From Daejeonella sp. (lineage in GTDB: Bacteria > Bacteroidota > Bacteroidia > Sphingobacteriales > Sphingobacteriaceae): DNA of 64,000 nucleotides. How positions within the stretch are numbered: the first letter of the stretch is position 1; each line of letters starts with the position of its first letter. A program made the position numbers and the translations under genes. Under the pieces are notes generated by a model. It did not search any database. It was given only the letters and a program-made list of their open reading frames with translations, and was not told where the DNA came from. The DNA lies in the NCBI RefSeq assembly GCF_030684675.1, contig NZ_JAUXXZ010000050.1:1-64000 (forward strand), given 5' to 3'. This document shows positions 36,287 through 44,400 of this stretch, piece after piece.

Positions 36287-37444
36287 TTAAAAAATCTTAT
36301 TTAAAATAGTTTTACCGTCCAATGGAGTAAAGTTAACTGGATTCTGATCAAATGCACCCTGTAAAAGATCAATATATTCTGACAAAGCCGAATTATTTGT
36401 TTTTATGTCGTACTTTTTCGCAAAAGCCCAAACGTCTAACCTATCAAACAAATCGAATAAATAGGCAACTAGTTTCTCACACTTTTCCCGATCATTTTCA
36501 CCTTGGATAGCCAGTTCATCAGCAATTTCAAAATAACCATAATAGCCATTCTTTACATTGAATTCGAGCAAATAAGGCAGTATAAACCCTCCAGCAATCC
36601 CATGTGGCACTTTGCAAACTACCCCTAATGGATAGGATAAAGCACCGGCTGGTCCAGAGCCGGCATTATAGAGTGAAATTCCAGCTAGATAAGCTCCAAA
36701 CTGCATTTTCTCTCGAGCCTGATCGTTTTCAACATCTTTAAGAGCATGTTCAATATTATTTATTAAATATACTATTCCCTGTTTTGCAAATAGCCTGGTG
36801 TAATAATTGCTTTTTTTGCAGGCAAAGCTTTCAAAACCATGAACCAAGGCGTCCAGTCCAGAAGAAAGGGCAATTGCATATGGACAGTTTCTGGTCATAT
36901 TACTATCCAGAATAGCAAGAACTGGAAAGTTGTTATGAGTGTTAATACCCAATTTTCTGCCCAATTTTGAATCTGTAAATACTGCATTAAATGTTACTTC
37001 AGAAGCAGTTCCTGCCGTTGTTGGTACAGCAACTATCGGGATTGATGGATTTAAGTCTTTTGGGAAACCCTTGTATGTAGTTGCCGCACCATGATTATCA
37101 ATTAGTGTAGCTATCCCTTTTGCAAAGTCAATCACACTACCCCCACCAACTGCAACAATCACATCTACCAAAGACCTATTTGTATTCCGATCTTTAAACA
37201 GGTATTTAACATTATCTAAAGATTCATAATCGGGTTCAAAAGGAAGATCGTAATAATAGGTGACAGCATGCAATCCTTTCTCGTGTAACTCAGTAATCAA
37301 CTTTCCAACATCTTCATTTAATCTAAATGCCTGGTCAACAATAAAGCCGTATTTCTTATATCCATTCTCAGATAAAAAATCAGGAATATTCTGCAATCCA
37401 CCCTTACCAATAATTGTTCTAGTTTTAATTATTACATCAATCAT
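36287..37444 (-). CDS. Iron-containing alcohol dehydrogenase family protein, KdnB-like
   Basis: A 385-residue member of the Fe-ADH superfamily with the NAD motif VAVGGGSVIDFAKG and the PTTAGTASEVT loop. Metal ligands Asp and His are seen in SGLDALVHGFES and another His in VPHGIAGG. The third usual His, expected ten plus four residues before that PHG His, is Gly (segment AGALSYPLG), so the metal site may be incomplete. In Kdo8N synthesis KdnB oxidises the C8 hydroxyl for KdnA; its place just upstream of the KdnA-like gene (23 bases) supports that model. The ATG at 37444 is used; a TTG lies two codons upstream. It directly follows the nucleotidyltransferase gene. Confidence 0.72.
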   Translation of the reverse strand: MIDVIIKTRTIIGKGGLQNIPDFLSENGYKKYGFIVDQAFRLNEDVGKLITELHEKGLHAVTYYYDLPFEPDYESLDNVKYLFKDRNTNRSLVDVIVAVGGGSVIDFAKGIATLIDNHGAATTYKGFPKDLNPSIPIVAVPTTAGTASEVTFNAVFTDSKLGRKLGINTHNNFPVLAILDSNMTRNCPYAIALSSGLDALVHGFESFACKKSNYYTRLFAKQGIVYLINNIEHALKDVENDQAREKMQFGAYLAGISLYNAGSGPAGALSYPLGVVCKVPHGIAGGFILPYLLEFNVKNGYYGYFEIADELAIQGENDREKCEKLVAYLFDLFDRLDVWAFAKKYDIKTNNSALSEYIDLLQGAFDQNPVNFTPLDGKTILNKIF

Positions 37445-37446
37445 GT

Positions 37447-38490
37447 TCAAAATTTAATATGTTCATATTCTATCTGTGCTTTTTTAAACTCTTCATGACT
37501 ACCAATATCTAGCCAATAACCCAACAATGGGTAAGTAATCACTTTTGCACCTTCCTTAATCAGTTTCTCCATAAGGTCTGTAGCATTATACATAGTATTT
37601 TGAGGAATGCTTTTCAACAATTCCTTTTTTATAAGGTAAATGCCCCCATTTGAATAATATGTAAACGTGGGTTTTTCTTTAAAACTTATAACGCTATTTT
37701 CATTTGTCTCTAGGACTGCATATGGAACATTTACATTGTATGGAATTGAAACCACAGAAAAATCGGCATCTTGCTTGATAAAATCTAAGAAAAAATCTTC
37801 ATAATCGATATTAGTGAGCAAGTCAGAATTAGTTATCAAAATATTACTATGATTGAATTTTTCAATTTGGGAAACGGCACCGATCGTTCCAAGTGGCATG
37901 TTCTCATATAAATATTTTATACTTATGTTAAGTTCTGAACCATCTTTGAAATAATCTTCAATTTGTTCACCCAAGTAATTCACTGAAATGAACAATGTTT
38001 TAATACCATAAAGCGATAATCGTCCAATATTATGTTCTATGATTGGTTTATCACCAACCATAAGAAGCGGTTTAGGGGTATTTTCAGTAAGGGGCCTCAA
38101 TCTCATCCCTTTACCTCCTGCCATAATAACTGCATCTAAGGGTAGGTATGATCGATTTCTACCAAAATTAACAATATCAACAATGCGTCCGAACTCGTCT
38201 AATACCGGTACAATTTTCAACATGTCATTACGGTAACCAATTACTTTTTGGATGTCGTTATCTCCCTTTTTCAGATATTTTGGCTGCTTTTGGCTGATTG
38301 AATCTATTTCCTCATCTATGGATGATCCCTTAATTAATCCTCTTCTGATATCGCCGTCAGTAAGGGAAGCAATCAATTTATTATCTTTATCAACTACGAA
38401 AAGAATTGCATCCTTTCCAAGATTATCTAAAAGAAATAATGCGGATTTTATAGAACTTCCTGATAGAATTAAATGTTTTTTATACTGCAT
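37447..38490 (-). CDS. CBS-domain nucleotidyltransferase (PtmE-like)
   Basis: Residues 1-115 form a pair of CBS domains (LFVVDKDNKLIASLTDGDIRRG, then a second copy ending VDIVNFGRN). From about residue 118 a sugar-nucleotidyltransferase domain follows with VIMAGGKGMRLRPLTENTPKPLL. This architecture is that of PtmE, the glucosamine-1-phosphate guanylyltransferase that starts legionaminic acid synthesis with GDP-linked intermediates in Campylobacter. Its position between the Kdn-like pair and the NeuC-like gene supports a GDP-sugar route. The nucleotide specificity is inferred from family and context. CBS domains imply control by adenine nucleotides. Confidence 0.83.
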   Translation of the reverse strand: MQYKKHLILSGSSIKSALFLLDNLGKDAILFVVDKDNKLIASLTDGDIRRGLIKGSSIDEEIDSISQKQPKYLKKGDNDIQKVIGYRNDMLKIVPVLDEFGRIVDIVNFGRNRSYLPLDAVIMAGGKGMRLRPLTENTPKPLLMVGDKPIIEHNIGRLSLYGIKTLFISVNYLGEQIEDYFKDGSELNISIKYLYENMPLGTIGAVSQIEKFNHSNILITNSDLLTNIDYEDFFLDFIKQDADFSVVSIPYNVNVPYAVLETNENSVISFKEKPTFTYYSNGGIYLIKKELLKSIPQNTMYNATDLMEKLIKEGAKVITYPLLGYWLDIGSHEEFKKAQIEYEHIKF

Positions 38491-38533
38491 TAGCTATTAT
38501 ATGAAAAATTAATTGGTAAAGGAGTTATCAAAG

Positions 38534-39712
38534 TTATCTTAATCCTTTACACTTAAAATTAATGTCCCTGAAAGACTTTATCAAAATTGAATTCAAATTA
38601 ACAGTCTTTAACACGGAAATAATTTTACCAGATGAGTTATACTTACCATATGGGTTCCTACTGTTTTTGATTTTTTCCCTGAAAGAATCAGAGTATGCAA
38701 CATTAATTGCTTCAATAATGGATGAAGTATTTGGGGTACAATCGATGACGCTGTCTGCACGAATTCTACCCTTCTGCCTATCCCCAATATTTACTGTGGG
38801 TATATTAAAGGATGGAACCTCAATTAAACCGCTAGATGAATTACCAATCACCATGTCAACATATTTCAATGATGACAAATATCTTATTTGCCCAAGTGAA
38901 ACGAATGATACACAACGTTTTTGATTTTGTGATACATATTTATCGATAAGGTTGGCGATTATTCTACCATCTGTATCAGCGTTTGGTTTTGTAAAGATAA
39001 TTCCAATATCTTGGAAATGATCCATTGCACTTAACAAACTGACAAATTGCTCTTCTGAAGTGGCATTCTCAAGGGTAACAGGATGAAAAGTTACCATAAC
39101 AACCTTTTCGGGCAATGAAAAACCAATGGATTCTTCAAATTGGTATCGGGTGAGTAATTCTAACCTATTTATGTTTTCAATACCTAGGGCACCAACATTA
39201 TACACATAATCAGGAGTTTCACCTAATTGCATGACACGTTTAGCGTATTCTACAGTTGATGTAAAATGAAGATGTGACATCTTAGTAATACTATGCCTTA
39301 TAGCTTCGTCAATTACCCCCTCCGTTACCTCACCTCCATGGCAATGAGCAATTGGAATTTTAGCCACCATTGCTGCGATTGCGACAGAAAATATTTCAAA
39401 TCGATCACCTAAAATAAACAAAATATCAGGCTTCAAACGATCAAGTGCTTCAGACATACTAATTACTCCCAATCCTATACTTTTTGAAATCCCTATTGAA
39501 GTATCAGATGACAAAAGCATTTCTACTTTTTCATCAATAAGAAAACCAGCGGCTTCAATTTCTTTGTAAGTAAGACCGAAATCAGGTGACAAATGCATCC
39601 CTGTCACGCAAATCTGCAGTTTGATATCTGGATCTTCTTGTAAGCCCCTCATAACCCAATACATCAGACCAAATTCAGCTCTCGAACCAGTTACAACGCA
39701 AATTTTCCTCAT
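38534..39712 (-). CDS. neuC: Hydrolysing nucleotide-HexNAc 2-epimerase (NeuC/LegG)
   Basis: A 392-residue enzyme that releases the nucleotide and epimerises C2 to give free ManNAc or its 2,4-diacetamido analogue. The N-terminal VVTGSRAEFGLMYWVMRGL, HCHGGEVTEGVIDEAIRHSITK and the conserved C-terminal NSSSGLIEVPSF are diagnostic. The ATG overlaps the preceding NeuB gene by four bases, the standard order for nonulosonate operons. In the legionaminate route the substrate is GDP-2,4-diacetamido-bacillosamine; in the sialic route UDP-GlcNAc. The presence of LegC- and PtmE-like genes favours the first. Confidence 0.92.
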   Translation of the reverse strand: MRKICVVTGSRAEFGLMYWVMRGLQEDPDIKLQICVTGMHLSPDFGLTYKEIEAAGFLIDEKVEMLLSSDTSIGISKSIGLGVISMSEALDRLKPDILFILGDRFEIFSVAIAAMVAKIPIAHCHGGEVTEGVIDEAIRHSITKMSHLHFTSTVEYAKRVMQLGETPDYVYNVGALGIENINRLELLTRYQFEESIGFSLPEKVVMVTFHPVTLENATSEEQFVSLLSAMDHFQDIGIIFTKPNADTDGRIIANLIDKYVSQNQKRCVSFVSLGQIRYLSSLKYVDMVIGNSSSGLIEVPSFNIPTVNIGDRQKGRIRADSVIDCTPNTSSIIEAINVAYSDSFREKIKNSRNPYGKYNSSGKIISVLKTVNLNSILIKSFRDINFKCKGLR

Positions 39713-40734
39713 TCCAATTGATTAAATTGAACAAAATCATTTTTTAGGACATCAACTGTAAGGATCCTACCAACAATATTGTCAGATTCCATCGGACTCA
39801 AACCAGTTCCAGGTCTAAGAGAAATTAAGTCATCCTGCCCAACTATATGACCAGCTTTTAATGAATGTTTGAAAAACAAACTTTTTCTGGCAATAGCTAT
39901 ATTTTTAGCCTCCGAAACACTTAATTCCTTATTTCCTGAGCCACTAATAGCTGCTTCAATATTCCTAATAGCCGTAACCATTTTCTTAAGTTCGGAAGGG
40001 TCTAGAGAAGCTAAATGATCTGGCCCTGCCATGCTTTTGTCTAAAGTAAAGTGCTTTTCAATAATCGATGCTCCTAAAGCCACCGCAGCAATAGGAACTT
40101 CAATACCAAGGGTGTGATCGGAATAGCCTACCTCAAAACCAAGCTGGGCCTTTATCGAATTCATTGCCAGCAGGTTTACTTCTAACATTGGTGTTGGATA
40201 TTCAGTTGTGCAATGAAGTATCGTAATTGAATCTCGGTCTGCTCCTTCTTTTATTAGTACTTCGATCGCCTGTTTAATTTCACTTAAATCAGACATTCCC
40301 GTTGATAGAATTATCGGCTTTTTCTTTTGGGCAATCTTTTTAAGATAAGGTTTATTCGTAATTTCCCCAGAGGGAATTTTAAGAATAGTAATTCCAAGTT
40401 GATCAAGAAAGTCAATACTATCATTGTCAAATGCAGTTGACAGAAACTGGATCCCTTTACTCTTGGCATATTCTATTAGAAACTGATGCCAATCATCAGG
40501 CATTTCTAACTTCTTAAGCATGTTATATTGGGAATTATCTCCATCCTTAGTATTACGAACCTGATATTCAGCCTTCTGCGCGTTTTGAGTTACAATTTTA
40601 TCTGCCTTAAATGTTTGAAATTTTACGAAATCAACTCCTGCAGCTGCAGCTGCGTCTATCAGTTTCTTCGCAATAGTTAAATCTCCATTGTGATTTACAC
40701 CTGCTTCAGCGATAATAATTACCTTTTTATTCAT
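39709..40734 (-). CDS. neuB: Nonulosonic acid synthase (NeuB/LegI)
   Basis: A 341-residue PEP-condensing enzyme. The TIM barrel (about residues 1-270) carries IIAEAGVNHNGD, STAFDNDSIDFL, KIPSGEI, the signature HCTTEYPTP and VGYSDHTLG, and a C-terminal SAF (antifreeze-like) domain spans about 285-340. It joins a six-carbon 2-acetamido sugar with PEP to form a nine-carbon ulosonic acid. The start and stop overlap both neighbours by four bases (ATGA), indicating translational coupling through NeuD-NeuB-NeuC. Whether it makes Neu5Ac, legionaminic acid or an isomer cannot be read directly; the neighbours favour a legionaminate-type product. Confidence 0.94.
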   Translation of the reverse strand: MNKKVIIIAEAGVNHNGDLTIAKKLIDAAAAAGVDFVKFQTFKADKIVTQNAQKAEYQVRNTKDGDNSQYNMLKKLEMPDDWHQFLIEYAKSKGIQFLSTAFDNDSIDFLDQLGITILKIPSGEITNKPYLKKIAQKKKPIILSTGMSDLSEIKQAIEVLIKEGADRDSITILHCTTEYPTPMLEVNLLAMNSIKAQLGFEVGYSDHTLGIEVPIAAVALGASIIEKHFTLDKSMAGPDHLASLDPSELKKMVTAIRNIEAAISGSGNKELSVSEAKNIAIARKSLFFKHSLKAGHIVGQDDLISLRPGTGLSPMESDNIVGRILTVDVLKNDFVQFNQLE

Positions 40735-41372
40735 TTTATAGTTTTTGCTGGATTTCCTACAACTATAGCATTGTCTGGTATATTATTTAAGACTACTGCA
40801 CCTGCACCAACTACCACATTAGCCCCGATAGATATCCCTTGTTTTATTACTGCATTTGCCCCGATAAAAGACATATTTCCAACATTAACATTTCCTGCTA
40901 GAACAGCTCCTGGCCCAATGTGTACTGATGTTCCAATGTGACATTCGTGCTCTATTATAGAACCGGTATTTATGATAGCATAATCATTTATGATAGATAA
41001 TGGGTTAATAGTGGCGTTACCCGAAATAAATACACCATTACCAACCGAAACTTTATATGCAATGTTAGCAGATGGATGAATGATTGAAGTCAATTGTTCC
41101 CCAATTGACAAAAGTCGCTGAGCAATATTCATTCTGACAACATTATCACCGATTCCTATCATAAAGAGATATTTTTTTCCATATCCCGGGAAGTTGCTAT
41201 TCCCATCGAAGCCTAAGTATTCCAATTGGAAAGGATTATTATTTTTACGTGTAGTTTCTGAATAATATTTCAAGTTGATACCAGATTTAATAGCCGCATC
41301 AGCAAGCACGAAAGCATGACCTGAATATCCTATTATTACTGCTATTTTTCTATCTGGCACTACTAGGGACAT
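40731..41372 (-). CDS. NeuD/PglD-like sugar acetyltransferase (LegH candidate)
   Basis: A 213-residue protein with the PglD-type architecture: an N-terminal Rossmann-like domain (IAVIIGYSGHAFVLADAA) and a C-terminal left-handed beta-helix from about residue 95, with the catalytic His in IIEHECHIG and an end IPDNAIVVGNPAK. In the legionaminate pathway the homologue acetylates the 4-amino group of the sugar made by LegC. It overlaps the LegC-like gene by 23 bases and the NeuB gene by four. An O-acetylating NeuD role is the alternative. Confidence 0.87.
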   Translation of the reverse strand: MSLVVPDRKIAVIIGYSGHAFVLADAAIKSGINLKYYSETTRKNNNPFQLEYLGFDGNSNFPGYGKKYLFMIGIGDNVVRMNIAQRLLSIGEQLTSIIHPSANIAYKVSVGNGVFISGNATINPLSIINDYAIINTGSIIEHECHIGTSVHIGPGAVLAGNVNVGNMSFIGANAVIKQGISIGANVVVGAGAVVLNNIPDNAIVVGNPAKTIK

Positions 41373-42498
41373 TTACAATTCTATCTTCTAAGAAAGTTGC
41401 ATTTTTTTGATCATCTTTCTGACAAGAAGAATACATTGTCGACCTTGTTAGTAATTGCCATATTGGTCTTGTCATAACACCCGCGCTATTACTAGATGAT
41501 AAAAAGAGGTCACGTTCTTTACGGGTTTCCAATTCGATGCACATTAGCCAATAATTTGCGGTGGTTCCTGGAAGCTCTGTTCTAAAGTGAATACCGCTTT
41601 TACTGAAATACTGATGATATTCAGAGGCTAACTCTCGTTTCGATTTTAGAAATGTGTCCAACTGTTCCAATTGTGCACACAATAGTGCTGCATTGAGATT
41701 TGGCAGTCTATAATTAAATCCTATCTCATCATGAACATATTCATATAGATGAGGAATTTTTGCGGTCGTTGTTATATGTTTGGCTCTTGCAGCCATTACA
41801 TGATTGTTTGTTACAATTACTCCGCCGCCACCACTAGTGACAACTTTATTACCGTTGAAAGAAAATACGCCTAAAGTGCCAAAGCTACCTGTTGGTTTGG
41901 TTCCATATGTGCTACCTAAAGACTCTGCAGAATCTTCAACAATAGGTAAATTCCACTTTGTACAAACCAAAATAAGTTTATCTAAATGAACAGGAAATCC
42001 AAAAGTATGCATAGGCAGGCACGCTGCTATCCTTCTGTTTGTTCTCCTGTTATAAACACCATTCTCACGGATTTCTCCAAATTCTTCAAGAAAATTACTT
42101 ACAGCGTCTGGAGACAAACCCATTGTATCGACATCTACGTCTAAAAAAACAGGTACTGCTCCATTATGTTTGATGGCATTAGCAGTAGCAATAAATGTTA
42201 AGGCCTGAGTAATAACTTCCTCGCCTTCAGATACTCCCACCATTTTGAGTGCTATTTGAATCCCAGCTGTACCGTTTACAGTAGCAACCGCCTTTTCGGT
42301 TTGAGCGATTTGACTTAGCATCATTTCAACCTTATCAACATAAGCCCCTACTGATGATACAAATGTGGAATCGATAGCGTCGTTGAGATATTTCTTCTCG
42401 TTCCCTCTAAACCTAGGCTCATGTAATGGTATGAATGACTCTGGCTGCCCAAAAGCTTCTCGAATTTTATTTATTGTTTCCTGAAAACTTTCCGTCAT
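41350..42498 (-). CDS. LegC-like PLP aminotransferase
   Basis: A DegT-family enzyme of 382 residues belonging to the LegC group by its long N-terminal segment, PLHEPRFRGNEKKYLNDAID, AVATVNGTAGIQIALKM and the PLP-lysine segment SFNGNKVVTSGGGG. LegC aminates C4 of the 4-keto-6-deoxy-HexNAc nucleotide. It is followed, with overlap, by NeuD-, NeuB- and NeuC-like genes, so the order matches legionaminate clusters. The gene in the usual LegB place just upstream is an SDR of a different subgroup; see the gene at 57636 for a better LegB candidate. Confidence 0.88.
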   Translation of the reverse strand: MTESFQETINKIREAFGQPESFIPLHEPRFRGNEKKYLNDAIDSTFVSSVGAYVDKVEMMLSQIAQTEKAVATVNGTAGIQIALKMVGVSEGEEVITQALTFIATANAIKHNGAVPVFLDVDVDTMGLSPDAVSNFLEEFGEIRENGVYNRRTNRRIAACLPMHTFGFPVHLDKLILVCTKWNLPIVEDSAESLGSTYGTKPTGSFGTLGVFSFNGNKVVTSGGGGVIVTNNHVMAARAKHITTTAKIPHLYEYVHDEIGFNYRLPNLNAALLCAQLEQLDTFLKSKRELASEYHQYFSKSGIHFRTELPGTTANYWLMCIELETRKERDLFLSSSNSAGVMTRPIWQLLTRSTMYSSCQKDDQKNATFLEDRIVNVPSSAR

Positions 42499-42504
42499 AG
42501 TAAA

Positions 42505-43488
42505 TTAATTGACATTCCTGTATTTAGGATCATCAGGATTTATAATAAAACCCTCATTAACTGCTTTTACAATTTGATCCACACCGTCTGGAACTCTTTT
42601 GGTGATCTTGAACCCGAGTTGTGACTTAATTTTTTCAAAACTTACCCTGTAATCTCTTGGATCTTCATTTTTGGTTACATACTTGACCGACGCACCGGGA
42701 ATACGCTTCAAAATCACATCGATTATCATCTGTTTCTGATAGTTCTCTTCAGTATCCCCTACGTTAAATACATCAAAAGCTGTCTTACTAGAATCAGCCT
42801 CAAAGACACTAATTACAGACCTTGCTAAATCGACGACGTGGCAATAAGGGCGCCAAAATTGCTCACCAAATATAGTAAGCTCTTTCCCCAGTGCCAGATC
42901 TTTTGAAAATTCATTAACAGTCAGATCAAATCTAGGTCGCAACGACAGACCGTAAACAGTTGAAAAACGAAGGCAAGTTGGTGCGCAACTATTACTTTTA
43001 GGCTGTCCTAAAAGGTATTTTTCGATATGAACCTTAGTTTCTGCATATAGTGATACTGGTGCAAGTTCTGATTCTTCATTCACAAAAGAATCCGGGTCTT
43101 TCATTTTACCATAGTTGCTGCATGTAGAGGCAAAAACGAATTTCTTAACTCCGGCAAGTTCTGCCTGAGTATACAAGTTTACCGACCCATCGATATTGAT
43201 AGATTTCGTAAGATCCGGATCTACAGCACATGCAGGATCACCAACGATCGAAGCAAGATGGGCAAGAAAGGTAACTCCCTCTAAGGCTCGTGATACGATA
43301 GAGGCATCCCGTATATCGCCTTTAATAAATTCAAAATCATTTCTGTTTAGAAGATCAAGAATAGGTTCACCACCGAATGATAGATTATCTAATACTTTGA
43401 CATAATAACCTTTATCCAATAATAACCGGACTAATACCGAACCAATATAACCAGCACCGCCGGTAACTAATACTTTTGTTTTATTCAT
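42505..43488 (-). CDS. SDR-family NAD-dependent epimerase/dehydratase of unassigned specificity
   Basis: A 327-residue extended SDR: KVLVTGGAGYIGSVLV, HLASIVGDPACAVDP, FASTCSNYGKM and YAETK give a complete cofactor site and Tyr-x3-Lys. The distinctive FGEQFWRPYCHV and EDPRDYRVSFEKIKS mark a widespread but uncharacterised SDR group often seen next to sugar methyltransferases. It occupies the place where LegB would be expected (six bases before the LegC-like gene), yet lacks the LegB-type STSEVYGTA. The ATG at 43488 is used; the frame extends 33 codons upstream into the methyltransferase gene. Confidence 0.8.
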   Translation of the reverse strand: MNKTKVLVTGGAGYIGSVLVRLLLDKGYYVKVLDNLSFGGEPILDLLNRNDFEFIKGDIRDASIVSRALEGVTFLAHLASIVGDPACAVDPDLTKSINIDGSVNLYTQAELAGVKKFVFASTCSNYGKMKDPDSFVNEESELAPVSLYAETKVHIEKYLLGQPKSNSCAPTCLRFSTVYGLSLRPRFDLTVNEFSKDLALGKELTIFGEQFWRPYCHVVDLARSVISVFEADSSKTAFDVFNVGDTEENYQKQMIIDVILKRIPGASVKYVTKNEDPRDYRVSFEKIKSQLGFKITKRVPDGVDQIVKAVNEGFIINPDDPKYRNVN

Positions 43489-43492
43489 AAAG

Positions 43493-44359
43493 CTATGGGA
43501 TATAATTAGTGACATTAATATTTCCTCTCGTACAAAGCGCAAGAGAGGTGTAATGTGAATTTTGTTTTGTAGGCCAAGGAAGGGCACCTAATGGTCTTAT
43601 TTCGATATTACATCCCTCACCGATTAGTCGCTCAGTGGCAAGATAAGGCCCCGGTATAATCGAATTGTTAACCCAAATAGGTTTGTTATTAGGGAAATAG
43701 TCATGTAAAAGGATGATTCCATTTCTGTTAAGGAGCCTACATGCCAAAGGTAATTCCCTATAAACAAGTTCAGCTGAATGCCCTCCATCGAGAAATATTA
43801 AATCATATTTATCCTGACATTGAGCAAGGTACTCTACAGAAGGTTGACACCGAAAAGTCACTTTATCACTATAGTTAACTTTTGTAACTAAATCAAGGGG
43901 TGACATAGGTGCTTTATATGCAATCCATGGTTTTTCAGCGCTATTTACATCTCTAATATCGACAGTTACAATACCTGATACCCCATTAACTAATTTTAAT
44001 TCACGTTGTGCAACAGATAGGTGAACAGTTGAGCAACCTATATGAGTACCAATTTCAAGTATTTTGGATGGTTTGAAATGCCAAATCAAATAAGCTATTG
44101 CTCTTTGATCTCCTGTATTAACCCCCCCCGTATTATCAGGAAGATCTAATCCTTGCAATTCCTTGCTAACTGAATCCCATAGGCTTTTATACTTTTCGGA
44201 ATTAAAAATCAATTCAAACTCATCATCCGAATCTAACTTTTTAAGGTTCTCGACAGAGACGTTCGCCCGCTCAAGCTTTTTTAAATCTTTTCGATCTCTA
44301 AAGTTTCGGATAAAATTTTTTGCAGACTCTGGTATTAGATTAGAGAAACTAGTGTTCAT
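43493..44359 (-). CDS. Class I SAM-dependent methyltransferase
   Basis: A 288-residue protein with motif I ILEIGTHIGCSTVHL (about residues 100-114), an acidic end of strand 2 (VTVDIRD), and LIFLDGGHSAELVYREL followed by GIILLHDYFP, as in the Methyltransf_24 group. This group includes O-methyltransferases and some sugar-modifying enzymes. The first 70 residues are charged and lack homology I recognise. It lies four bases before the SDR gene and 41 after the AsnB-type gene. Substrate unknown; methylation of a sugar hydroxyl of the repeat unit is the likeliest role. Confidence 0.78.
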   Translation of the reverse strand: MNTSFSNLIPESAKNFIRNFRDRKDLKKLERANVSVENLKKLDSDDEFELIFNSEKYKSLWDSVSKELQGLDLPDNTGGVNTGDQRAIAYLIWHFKPSKILEIGTHIGCSTVHLSVAQRELKLVNGVSGIVTVDIRDVNSAEKPWIAYKAPMSPLDLVTKVNYSDKVTFRCQPSVEYLAQCQDKYDLIFLDGGHSAELVYRELPLACRLLNRNGIILLHDYFPNNKPIWVNNSIIPGPYLATERLIGEGCNIEIRPLGALPWPTKQNSHYTSLALCTRGNINVTNYIP

Positions 44360-44400
44360 TAGATTGTTAATATTTTATTGTTAGCCTCAACAAATATAAA

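Noticed and set aside
36287-37444. Considered as 3-dehydroquinate synthase or glycerol dehydrogenase
   Set aside because: PTTAGTASEVT and GLDALVHGFES are Fe-ADH features, and the neighbouring KdnA-like gene supports that family.
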